Source of the DNA: Gymnopus androsaceus JB14 | Taxonomy: Eukaryota; Basidiomycota; Agaricomycetes; Agaricales; Omphalotaceae | DNA: 64,000 nt | Reading direction: 5' to 3' | Assembly (NCBI GenBank): GCA_009733575.1 | Contig: ML769429.1 | Coordinates: 124,001-188,000, forward strand | Position numbers and translations under genes: made by a program | Notes under the pieces: model-generated | Database searches by the model: none | What the model was told of the DNA's origin: nothing | The model's input: the letters and a program-made list of their open reading frames with translations, nothing else | Shown here: positions 47,367-57,927 of the stretch, in pieces | How the letters are laid out: every line of letters begins with the position of its first letter | Position numbering within the stretch: the first letter of the stretch is position 1

Positions 47367-48556
47367 TCAATCACAAATCAACCATGGGAATCGACCAATG
47401 TCGATTGATCAATGATCCGGGTTGGAACTTTGAAGTAACGGGACTTGGTGAAGCTATTAGCAACACCCTTAACACACTGTAATGTGTCCCAGAGGGAAGG
47501 AGTGGAAGAAGGGCAGAGCAGAGCAGACGCACAGCCGCAAGTCAATCGCAAATTGATCGCAATGTTGATCGATTGATTGGCGGAGATGTTGGAAATAAGA
47601 CTAGAGAAGATCAGCTAGGCTAAGCTGATTTTCAAACTAAAGTTACGATACATGGCATACTACTTAAATACTAGTGAGTTCGGATAAACAGATAAATGTA
47701 AAGAAAAATAAGTAATATATATCCAGGAGTGTATTCAGTAAGTATAACAATAAAGTAATTCAGTAAGAAAGACAAAAGAATATAAGAGGAATAATACAAT
47801 AAGTATCGGAAAGTTTGTCCAAACATGATAGGGATGTTTCCAAAGGTAAAGGGCAGCTATCAGATCAATATGTTGATTGATTGATGGTGATTGATTGGAA
47901 ATCGGCGGCAAGTGTCGGACATCGGCAATGAGTGGTGATGATTGTATGGATATAACAGTAGTTATATTGAAAGGTTGATTGATCAATGGCAAATGATCGG
48001 AAATCGGCAGCAAGTGTCGGAAATGATTGGTGATGATAGCATGGATATGACACCGGGCCCAACCAGCACAACACTAGGTGCCATAGTGCACACACTGCTT
48101 GTATCTTGTGCTAATATTGGGTTGGGATTCTTGGTTGAGTTGGACTGGAGTAAAGGAGACAGCACTAATGATATCTACTTAGTGCATACCCAGAACTATA
48201 AATAGTGTGGAACTCACCTGGAGAGACCTATGCTGCATGTACCTGGAAAATAATAAGAGACTGTACAAATAGATTAATGCACCTGGGTGACACAATTTTG
48301 GCTACCGAATATGCCTTTCGAGTGTTAGCTAAATAAAACACATGATTTTCTCTACCAAAAGATCCCTCTCTCTGTTGACAGGCAGCAAAGAAAATGATAG
48401 AAAGGCTTAGAGGATGCAGATAGCCTGAACGTGAAGTCGAATGAGGACCAGGATATTGAAAAAAAAGAGCACTTGCGGCACGACATGTGACTATATAGTT
48501 GCGGAGTTTCAACTGACTTGAGAGAATTCTGAATTCTCGGCAACTCTCATGTCAGT
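47367..48556. repeat. Repeat-rich non-coding stretch with GATTGATC motifs
   Basis: Many copies of ATTGATC/GATCAAT occur between 47390 and 48010. Two adjacent imperfect units of about 100 bp (about 47870-47965 and 47970-48055) share ttgattgat, ggaaatcggc(a/g)gcaagtgtcgg and ggtgatgat(t/a)g(t/c)atggatat. A TGTTGGAAATAAG at 47588 could start an LTR, but I found no partner. No gene. Confidence 0.5.
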
Positions 48557-48747
48557 CAGTAAAATTGCAGAGCCAAGCTACTAACGGCGAGACTGAAAAG
48601 CAGCTGAGTAGCAAGCATGCAATGGAGCAACTCTCAACGATAGGCTGGCACGGTGTCAATCCGGAGTGACCGGGCAAAGAACTCATTTGACGCTTGTCAG
48701 GTCTTGGGTTGTCTATGAACAATAGGGTTGTTGAATAGAATTATCCC
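48557..48747 (+). repeat. One-ended copy of the Mutator-like MITE
   Basis: About 190 bp from aaaattgcagagccaag to gaatagaattatcc matches 55061-55271, the right end of the complete MITE. The left end is not seen here, so this copy is truncated. Confidence 0.7.
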
Positions 48748-49032
48748 TCTTCAATTGGCTTTCCACACAAAAAATCATTGCAATTCATCTCAATGCTCAA
48801 TCAATGCTAGCCATAAAATGTTTCGGCAGATGAGTCAATCATGTAAGAACCACTAGCCTCCACAACTGGCTCTTCATGCTCTAATTCTGCTTACCCTTGT
48901 AACTCCTCTCCCTACCCTATATGGGCACTTAAATTTTCAGATGTGACCTCTTGATTCTTTGATAAATAATGCACCACCAGGGAATCATCATCACTATGCC
49001 AGAATAATTCTCTCCTATTGTCACACTTCAGT

Positions 49033-50999
49033 TTACCTATTAGATTCCTCCACCAATGCGGAAACTTTGCTTGTACAAGGAACCAAGGTAAAGCTGAATG
49101 GCTTCAAATGGCTAGCACAAATCATGATTCAGTGCATAATTGCTTATAACAAGGAACAACACGTACTCCACAAACCCAATATTGAAATCAACTGGTGGTG
49201 TTATCTCTATTCCATTGGCATCCTTTGCTTTTCCAATCTTACATGTTGCCAAAACCATTGCTATTGCCATCCATACAGTAGACTCTGCAAGGAACCGCCC
49301 GGGGCATATTCTGTTCAGAATCCAGATACTAATCACCAAAACTGCTAAACCCCATATGATTGATATATACTTGCCTTCGTCCAAACCCAAATGGTGATAG
49401 ATATGGTTCCTCCCTACCTCCTTGAGACTTGGGAATGAAGCGGTCGGGATCGAACATAGTCGCATCTTTGTATATGTGCTCATTCAACCCCATCCCCCTT
49501 ATATTTGCGAAAACAATGGACCCGGCAGGGATGAACATTCCATTATAGACATCATCCTCCAGGGACCGATGAGGAACACCCATTGGAATGGCAGGATGCC
49601 AACTAATAGTATGTTTGTCAGTGGAACTCTTTCTATATCTCGAAACCCACCGCATGACTTCTCGCATTATGTATTCAACATAGGGCAACGATTTTTGGTC
49701 CTCAAATGTCGGTAGTCTATCGGGTCCACAAACCGCGTCTATCTCCACTTGTGCTTTTGCCTGGCACTCTGGGTGCAGGACCATAGCCATCAGAAATACA
49801 ACAATAGTTCCCCAAGACTACATGAAAATTCAGTATAAGTGGATTTGAACTGAAATAATGTGCAGCTTACGGTATCCACACCTGCACTGTAAGTCTGCGT
49901 AGCCGCATTCTTTGCGTCCTCGAGGTAATCTTCACGATCTTCAATGTCTTCCGTTTCGAGATTGCTCAGACAGTTGGACAAGAATGATGGTTCGGCTTTC
50001 CCTTCTGCCTTTTTTTTTACACTCAGACAAACGACGGAAGCACAACCTACTTAGAGTACATACCAATTGCTTAGTCGTAAAGTCGAATGGATACTTGTGA
50101 AACTCGTGGGTGACACCACTCCATTTGCGTGCATATTCAGCGTAGTAGGTACCAGGGAACCACGAAGGAAGATGAGCGACTGGATTCAGGAAATAGGATC
50201 AGGAATAGCCTGCGTGAACGCATGAAATAAACTCACGCCAAGGGAAGAAATCGACAAGAGTACCGCCCGCAGGGCCAGAATTATGTATCAGCTCGCCAAC
50301 CTTGTCAGCGAGAAGGGCGAAAGGATCATCATCATCTATGATAGAGTAGCCGTATGCAATTTTGACGATAACGCGGGCCATATATCTAAACCAAAGTTCA
50401 GAGATGAAGAGTGTGCCTGAACCTGTTCCTACCGTCCAATGATTTTATCATAGTCTGCAGGACGATCCATGAGACGTTTTACCATGATAATCGACGCCTC
50501 ATACGAGATTGGATTGAACTGCTTAATCTCTTGACGTCCAAAGTAGTTCTGAAATAGCTTTCGGTGAAGGTTAAAGCGTTTTCCGTACTGAAGTAATGGC
50601 AAACCGCGACCCCATCCCATCATGGTGTACACCACGAGTTTTGGTCGACAGCTGTAGATAGTGCTTCTCTTGTCTAAAAGGTCGTTCGCAGCTTCAAGAG
50701 TATCCAAAATGATCATCTTCCTCCCAAGTAATTCAAGGTACATCACGTCGCCTAGAAATGCAATGTTCAAGATGCACCGCAATGAACAGAAAATTATACG
50801 AGCCATATGTTTTCGCCCATTCATGGAAGAGTTCTGGCTGGCCGACAGGAGGTATTTTACGCAAATGGCCTATAATTGGATCCCCCTTGGGTCCTGGTGG
50901 AAGTGGTCTGCGAGTTTGAAGTTTTGTCAACACAACATGTGCGAGGAAAAGACCAAGGCCGCCAATGACAATAGAAAACCAAGGAGCCATGAGGGTCAT
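49033..50999 (-). CDS. Cytochrome P450 monooxygenase, multi-exon
   Basis: Microsomal P450, a haem-thiolate oxygenase that takes electrons from NADPH-P450 reductase; substrate unknown. The N-terminus has a membrane anchor (residues about 4-22) and the hinge RRPLPPGPKGDP. Then come a C-helix-like GKRFNLHRK, the I-helix region AGVDT-SWGT, the K-helix EVMR (ExxR, residues split near an intron), and the haem-binding FGFGRRICPGR (about 49290-49395), where Cys is the haem ligand. The haem motif is split by a GC-AG intron (49311-49374). The last exon (ending TAA 49033-49035) gives the common FxxGxVxHxKPF tail. Frame is intact in all exons I joined. Expected length about 520 aa. Confidence 0.88.
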
Positions 51000-51971
51000 G
51001 ATAGAGAAGGTCTTACACGACTCAAAGTATAAGTCCGGGAAGAGCGTGCCTCTTTATGAGCACAGTAAATGAGGAGCATTCAACAAAACATCGACGATTG
51101 CCAAGAACGATTGCCAAGAACCACAAGTCTTTGGAAAAGTCGGTATTAGAGCGCGAGGTTTTGCACCCCATGACAATTGGTAATAAAGACGCCGAAGCCA
51201 CTGCAAAACCGCTGTATTGGGCTTGACCTGAATGGTACTATCATTGGAATTTGGGTGTTAGTTTGTTCCGACTTGATATATACCGTTGTCATACTATAAC
51301 AAAAGAAGGCTACCTTCCCGCCGTTCGTGTGGATCAGCCAACGTACTAGTATCGGCGAAGTTGTTGCGGGGTTAAAACAGAATGATAGGATTCTGCCTAA
51401 TAAATCCTTATCGTTACAACACAACTAGCTCGAGGTAGATGAACAGTCGCCGTATGCTGCTGAGCTATTCAAGATCAGACAGACGAAAGTACAAGTGCAG
51501 GACAGAGCTCGCGTCGATTTTGATTATCGAAGGAACACAAGAAACCAAACAGACGAAGCTTGAAATAAAACAAGAAAAGAAGAGGTCACCCTACCCAGCC
51601 ACAATCCTGATTCCAGGAGAGAAAAGTTGTGATATGGGTACGGCGACCCTAAATGGAGCCGATACTCATTTGGATTGGCATGTCCTAGTTCCAGCCCTCT
51701 GTCCACAGATAGTAGACAGCCATATACTCATCCATTGAGACTTGATGGATGACCGTGGAAATGGATCAAGAGGATATAATGCGTTTGCACTTGGTCTTGC
51801 AGGAGGAGGCACCGCTGAAGAATAGGAAAGTCGCGAGCAGAAATCGGGACCAACGCGTCTGAATTGACACAAGAACAGTCGAGTAATGTTGGGAAATGAG
51901 GAATAAATTTCATACTTGAGTTTATTTTAAAAAATTAACATAGATTTACTGAATTGCAATTCTGGAAATTT
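51000..51971. other. Spacer with dispersed repeat
   Basis: Promoter side of the P450 gene, mostly occupied by the repeat at 51150-51855. Frames here are shadows without recognised domains. Confidence 0.4.
51150..51855 (+). repeat. Dispersed repeat, copy 2
   Basis: Diverged match to 35200-35800 in the same orientation over several hundred bases, with shared blocks accccatga..attgg(t/c)aataa, acaagtgcaggacagagct and tgcaggaggaggcaccgc. It lies directly upstream of the P450 gene. Confidence 0.6.
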
Positions 51972-54095
51972 TCAGTACTGACTGTGAGCTGACTCGGTAT
52001 CCATCAAGCTCATCGGCATTGCCTTGGAACCACCATTTCGGGCGGACTCCTTCATCAAACTGTCGTCGACATGGATCTGCATCGTCTTCGTAACATTCAC
52101 CTCCACTGGGGCTATGCTATCATCATTAGAGGAAGCGTGCATCTGGTTCCTCGTATTACTGAAGTAGTTGAGCCTGCCTCTGCGCTGGCTCTGAGAGGTA
52201 TTGCGCTTCAACCCGAGAGAGTTCAAGTCGACTGCATCAATGGATCTAGACGTAGTGTTCTCTACTTGCTGACGATGCGAAGAGTGGTTATTTAGCCTGA
52301 TTAGATGGAGTATCAGTGTATCGGTGTGATTTGCTCAGACGGAATCAAAAGGAAGACCACATACATGGCTACAAGGGAATTTGCGTACACTACGGGATTG
52401 TCCGGGAAAGTTAGTTCAACCACCCAGCAAGTGTATATGGCGGGAGCTTACGTTTATGGATAATAGAGTGTAGAGCTGGAAAGAACGGGTTTTCTTGCAG
52501 CGACTAGCCACTGCACGAAAAGGACGGTTTATTTTATGGCACTTGCGAACCGTAATCCTGAAAAAACTCACTGTAATTAACATTGCCAGCGTCGCGATTC
52601 TGCAATATACTCGATTTGAGCCAAATGGGTAGTATGATGAATCATGACTCACACTGTGGCCAAACCGGTTTCGAGGGTGTAAACGATCAAGGTATCGATT
52701 ACCCCGACTACACTGAACAGTGGACAAGGATCAGCCACTCGCACCGAAGCTCAGATCTGAGTTATTAGACTAGCCTGACAGATTGTTCCCTTCGTCTCAA
52801 AATAATCTTGTAGAGTGAGAACGCGGTGATATATGTGAGTCGGAAAAAAATGGAACAGAGTTGAGTGATCATACCATCATGACGACAGTAATCAAAGCAT
52901 TTACCGCACAGCTGAGCCCGATAATAGTACCAAAGACCCACTAGTATTACATTATTGTCATAACACCAGGGACTGTGAAAAGTAGACTCACAAAAGCATG
53001 ACTGTGGCGGATTTCTTCGAAGCTTTTCAATTGGATCATATGCGTAGAAAAAACTTGTGTTTGGAGTATCAGAGTGCGTGCACAGGGCGAACCGTTGTAG
53101 TGACTGACGGCAAGTTAAGACTAAACATCCAGAAAGGTAAATATCATGGAGAAAAGAAGCGTAGAGCACCCGAACATACTGAACAGAAAAACGGCAAGCA
53201 CCATCTGATTTTGATGTTAGTAATGGATAGGATTGCAATTTCTCTCCCGAGGAGCAAAGGGACTAACGATGGGCACAGTCAACCAGTACTTTTGCTTGCT
53301 GACTGGAATATATATATTTAGGTTGGAGACGGAATATATAGCACGAGTCGGTCACAGTACTTACATTGAAAAATTCTCCACGAGTACATGCTGTGATGTA
53401 TTCATTCATAAGATGATCTGGCTCCAAAGGAATGGTTGAACGGACCTATGCACAATTAATATCGATATCCCCTGCTCGTATATGGGGTCATAAGGATTGC
53501 ACAATGATTAATTCCAGATTATCCGAATCTCACCGAAATTAGGATTGAAAGCTGCGTGAATTTGGAGGTGTAAGCCAGCTAACTCATTATAAACAAAGAC
53601 ACTTACAGCCATCGTGCTAATGTGAAGAAGTATTCAGCATGCATCAGCAAAAAAAGACGGACAAACGGACGTTGGAATGAAGTCTGCATTCATACCATGA
53701 TCAGTAATGAACCACTCCCAGGTAGGAGGCCATCAGGACACTCGAGTGAATCGTGTCCAGAACGCTGTTCCATAAATGAAGTTCATGACTTTAAGTGCTA
53801 CTAGATAAGGCTCACAGCAAAGCCAAAACCTGGATGACAAGATGGTCAAAAATCAGGTTTAAGATATGATGGACAGACCTACTATACACGACATCCGCCA
53901 GGTATCTGTTACTTTCACGGACCTCCAATACACGAGACATTCCACAATCAGAACACCAGAGAACCTGCAAGAAACGTTTCAGTAAACCGGATAGAGACCT
54001 TGAAATATGTTTCATTGTAGTACATACATCATAGCAAGAGGGATGCCAAGGATAATGGCACCTTGAAGAGTGGTTTCGATTGTATTAGCGTTCAT
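51972..54095 (-). CDS. DUF6534-type multi-pass membrane protein, possibly broken
   Basis: From ATG at 54093-54095: LQGAIILGIPLAMMFSGVLIV (first membrane segment), YWRSVKVTDTWRMS, then LALLVLDTIHSSVLMASYLG and, far downstream, SVVGVIDTLIVYTLETGLAT, IATLAMLIT and VYANSLVAM. This is the order of DUF6534 proteins: seven-helix-like, with the last helix ending VY.NSLLA.LN and then a hydrophilic tail (here to the stop at 51972). Many introns of about 50-60 nt are needed. After LGVVHY an in-frame TGA lies at about 53717-53719 where the family usually continues YL; one missing base would explain it. So either the gene is mutated or I have missed a splice site. Function unknown, membrane-located. Confidence 0.62.
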
Positions 54096-54556
54096 GGCGG
54101 AGCTCTTCTAGAAGAGCTTTTGCCTTCCCTCAAGCTTGCCTTTTAAAATATCGCGGTGCCCGCAGTCGCGTGACGTACAGAAAAGCTTCAAGATATCTGA
54201 GTAGTAGTACAGGAGTTAAATCAAGGAGTCAGTGACGGGAACCATGATATCAAAAGTTGAATACGAAACTGATTCAGATATATGAAAGTGCGGGGAGCTA
54301 TACGTTGGAGTATATGTGTATCTGGGATCAAGATACATTGTATGCTGGGATTCGAGGCTCACAGCAGGCGGAAATTAATTCTATTCGTCGGTCACGAATA
54401 TAGATTTTTCTTACCTGAGGATAAAAGTTTTACCGATATGGCGATGACATCGTTTCGTATCGTACACCAGAGAACTGGTCCAGAAGCTGTAAAGGGCATG
54501 CAACACTGGCAAGGGCCGAGCCACGCGGTTGTTAAAGACAAGACTGAGATAACGGA
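54096..54556. other. Intergenic, nothing recognised
   Basis: Upstream region of the DUF6534-like gene. A plus-strand frame at 54282-54590 runs into the MITE and has no recognised domain. Confidence 0.3.
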
Positions 54557-54565
54557 ACAGATTAG

Positions 54566-55271
54566 GGATTATTCTACTGAACAACCCTAATGTCTGTTGA
54601 CAACCCCTTCAACAACCCTTAAACTTTGGTGTCACGAAGAGAGTCACACCGGCGGGCCTACGGCGCTGTAGCATGCACAAATGACTCAAGTTTATCACAG
54701 TGGTATTGGCGAACCTCTCGGATAGAGTCTAGACAAGCCGGGAAATGTATCTGAAGCTCATTGAAGGTGCAGGAAGCAGGGAAACAGCAAGAGGAGGAAC
54801 AATGCCAACAAGAGAAGGCAGCGAAATTACAGCGAGAACGCCACCGATACCAGCATTGATGGGCATATGACCCTTGAACCCGACTTTTGGTAATGGTAAG
54901 TCAAACCGATTCCCAAAAAATCTTGAATTGGAACGGCAAGTTTTGGCGAAGTAGATGTATATTTACAGTGGAAAACACAGTATATATATCACTGAAGCAA
55001 GATTTAAAAAGCTTCCAAGGATAGAATGAACATTATACACACTTTAGAGTCCTCTAATGCATAAAATTGCAGAGCCAAGTTACTAACGGCGAGACTGAAA
55101 AGTAGTTGAGGAGTCGGAGTCGGAGTAGCAAGAATGCAATGGAGTAACTGTCAAAGATGAGCTGACACGGCGGCAATCCGGAGTGACCGGCGGTTAACTC
55201 GTTTGATGCTCGTCAGGCGCTCACAATCCTGGGTTGTCTATGAACAATAGGGTTGTTGAATAGAATTATCC
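54566..55271. mobile_element. 706-bp Mutator-like MITE with perfect 9-bp target duplication
   Basis: Inverted ends of about 40 bp: GGATTATTCTACTGAACAAC on the left and its imperfect complement GTTGTTGAATAGAATTATCC on the right. Flanking direct repeat ACAGATTAG at 54557-54565 and 55272-55280. Nine-bp duplications are typical of Mutator-like elements. No transposase inside. A one-ended relative lies at 48557-48747. Confidence 0.88.
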
Positions 55272-55703
55272 ACAGATTAGATACATACACTGACAGCCTT
55301 GAAGACAAGTTAGAGATGGTCATGAAAGTGAAGTGGATGCACCAAAGCGCTGAGTACTCGGAGCTATACGACTTTTCTCCCAGTCTCCTTCACATTCCAC
55401 ATACTTCTAATAGTTTCGGTTCCAATCCTTCTCATCAAAGTCAAGGAACTTGTGGAGCGTACATACTGGTTGGAGACATATCAAACTGGCACTTACCAAA
55501 ACCTGGGTATAGGTGTGGATCTCTTGCGACTTACACTGATATTGAAGCCTTTCTATCTAGGAAACGCCGTGTGTGAAAAAAGGTTGTTTGTGGCGGTGGT
55601 TGCAAGTAGAGCCTAATCGCGTGACCTATTGCTATCCTGTATCAATCTCTGAGCTTGTCTTGTCCATTTCCTCTGAATTTGGAAATAACTTTCATGTTTG
55701 CTC

Positions 55704-55763
55704 ATATACCGTTGGTGAAGTGTTTATCATGCCCGGCTCGGGTTCGATTCCCGGACGGTGCAT
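55704..55763 (+). pseudogene. tRNA-Gly-like pseudogene lacking the anticodon arm
   Basis: ACCGTTGGTGAAGTG resembles a tRNA-Gly acceptor/D-arm with its A box, and CGGGTTCGATTCCCG is a perfect T-arm with B box, followed by GACGGTGCA, whose ACGGTGC should pair with GCACCGT. The 5' side reads (at)ACCGT, so two acceptor pairs are lost. Only about 60 nt separate the ends instead of about 71, because the anticodon loop and 3' stem are missing. A T6 run (55783-55788, GGTTTTTTC) could end Pol III transcription. A decayed tRNA gene or tRNA-derived fragment is likely. Confidence 0.6.
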
Positions 55764-57927
55764 TCAAGTCTTGCGTTCTTTGGTTTTTTCTCTTTTCTCT
55801 CAGAGTCAGAATTGCGCAAAGGAAACATGATGTTCATGCCACTTGTATGTTCTTCTTAATTAGCGCAGTTGGAACTTGGCAGAGCGCGTCCATATTTTTC
55901 TTTAAGCGCTCATTTTCTTTAATTTGTTGCGTCCAACCGCCACCATCCTCCTTGATGTGCATGGCCTATCTCTTCTTCTGCCTTGCCGACGAGCAATCTG
56001 ACTCAACCTTGCTTGCTTACAACCTGCGTTACAAATAATTCCATTCTCAATCGAATCTCGACTTCTATCATTCTCACAAGAACTACTGCTTCTGTAGCTG
56101 CTGGAGCCACACAGTACTAGGGATTCATTGCCGATAAAATCATGTTGTAGCATTAGGAGGAGGAGAGTTGATTGTCGAGGACAAGGAATAGAAAAGAAGA
56201 CGAATTTGGTGGAGAAGAAAAGCGAGGAGAGGAGGAGAGGAGAGCTTCCGGCTGTTGACTACTGGTCCGGATGAAGATGTGGGCTAGAGCGGAATCTTTT
56301 GAACTCACCTTATAAGCCTCCATCGCTGTCGCTTGAGGTTATTCATAGCATCAGCTCACTGCGCAGACTCACGCTGCGGTTCAGTCCACAACTCTCAATC
56401 CAACTCTGTCTCCACATCCACGCCGCGGAATATTTACACTGCTGCGTAGTAACATGCGTCGCATCCAGCTCCGACTAGTCATTATGATCTCCATCCCAAT
56501 ACATGAATTCACTTCCAGCTCCAACGGCAGTGCCATAACCTCCTAGCCTCCTACCTTTGCTTAGTCCTGCCATCCGACTCCGAGACCATGGTCCATGCAA
56601 CTGAATGCTAAGCGCGTTCAGTCGTTCGCCGTTCATACGAATGGGCATGTGGTTCATTATACGGGTTATGAAAGGTTTTGGGGAGTTTTTAACACGCAGT
56701 GTTTACCTTCAGCGTCAGCCACACTGATATCACCAACGCTACCCTTCTTTGATGAACAGATACGCTGCTCTGTTGGCACGTTGTAACCTTCCAGCCATTT
56801 CTGATATCAACACTAGTCAGCGACTCTCGAGTTTGGGCGGGTACAACGACGTGTTTCTCGACTGGTACGTACCTTGCTTCTCGTCTCAAGTCATCAGCTA
56901 GCCAATTCTTGGTTCTATAGATGATTTTCTCAAATCAACCTCACCGCCACACCCTACAGCGAAGTATATCTCAAGTGGAGAAGTTGGTTTTGAATCGCGT
57001 CTTCCCGTCCACGGCTTATTAACCAGCTTGGTCTGAATATTAGTTACCGGTGGTTGGGGCTTCGGACTATAAGGTCCGGGTACTACGAACGCTTGAGTTT
57101 CTTCTCGCTGAATTCACGCTTCGATATCGACGGCTAAGGGCACGATGCACTTTCCTCGAAACGCTACGCGCGCAACTCGGAATCGTTCTTTTGAACAACA
57201 TTACCCAAAAGACTTTCTTGAACCCGTATGACTATCGCTGGATCATAGTTCTGTTCGTTCGAGAGCATTCCGGTGTTCACGCGCTACGGACGAAGATATG
57301 TTCGGTTCTGTGCTGTGAAACCCTCTAGCCTGGGTGTCTATATCGTGAAATGCCTCGGAAAAGCAAATGGCCTGCAAGGGAGCTGGTTCGAGCTACACCG
57401 ATTCTACTTGGGCATTGTAGAGCCCAGTTATTCATAAAACTCGTTCTCCAGTGGCGAACATGACTTCATGTGCTCTCTCTTGGCCTGCCGGTTTTATTCG
57501 CTAGGGCTGAAGTCACTTTTTGGGAAGGCGCAAATGACAAATGAACTCTCAGATATCAAGTTTAACGACTGCCCGCTCCTTTGGTGGTATGTGTTGCATT
57601 TGAATTCTTCTGTATACGTCCTGCTGATGACGTTCCAGGATTTTGAAACTGTGTTTAGGTAGTCAAGCTAGTCAAGTGATAAACTCGTTTCCCCTCACAA
57701 GTTTCTAAAATTGGACAATACTCATGTTACAATGGAAGAGTGACAGCACTACTCTGCTGTTGTTTGCTTTCCCAATGACTCAACTTTTGCTCTTTCTAAC
57801 TTAACTGCCAATTTGTGAATGCATACCATAGCGGACCAGCTCAATACTTTATTGTTTTAGTACTTTATTGCATTCAGTTGGACACATATTCATGTTTGCC
57901 AGTGAGGCTACTATTACATTTGACTCG
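55764..57927. other. No supported gene
   Basis: Several short frames (for example 57050-57328 plus strand) could be exons of an unrecognised gene between about 56.6 and 57.7 kb. I could not assemble a convincing model or recognise a domain. Confidence 0.3.

Noticed and set aside
47320..48060. CRISPR-like array of GATTGATC repeats
   Set aside because: Repeats are irregular, short and AT-rich without uniform spacers, in a eukaryotic genome. No cas genes.
49033..54095. Secondary-metabolite gene cluster
   Set aside because: Only one P450 and one DUF6534-like gene are present. No synthase, transporter or cluster regulator is seen.
48557..55271. P450 and DUF6534-like genes captured as cargo between two direct repeats
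   Set aside because: The repeats are the same end of a MITE; one copy is a complete element with its own 9-bp duplication, so they do not delimit a composite unit.
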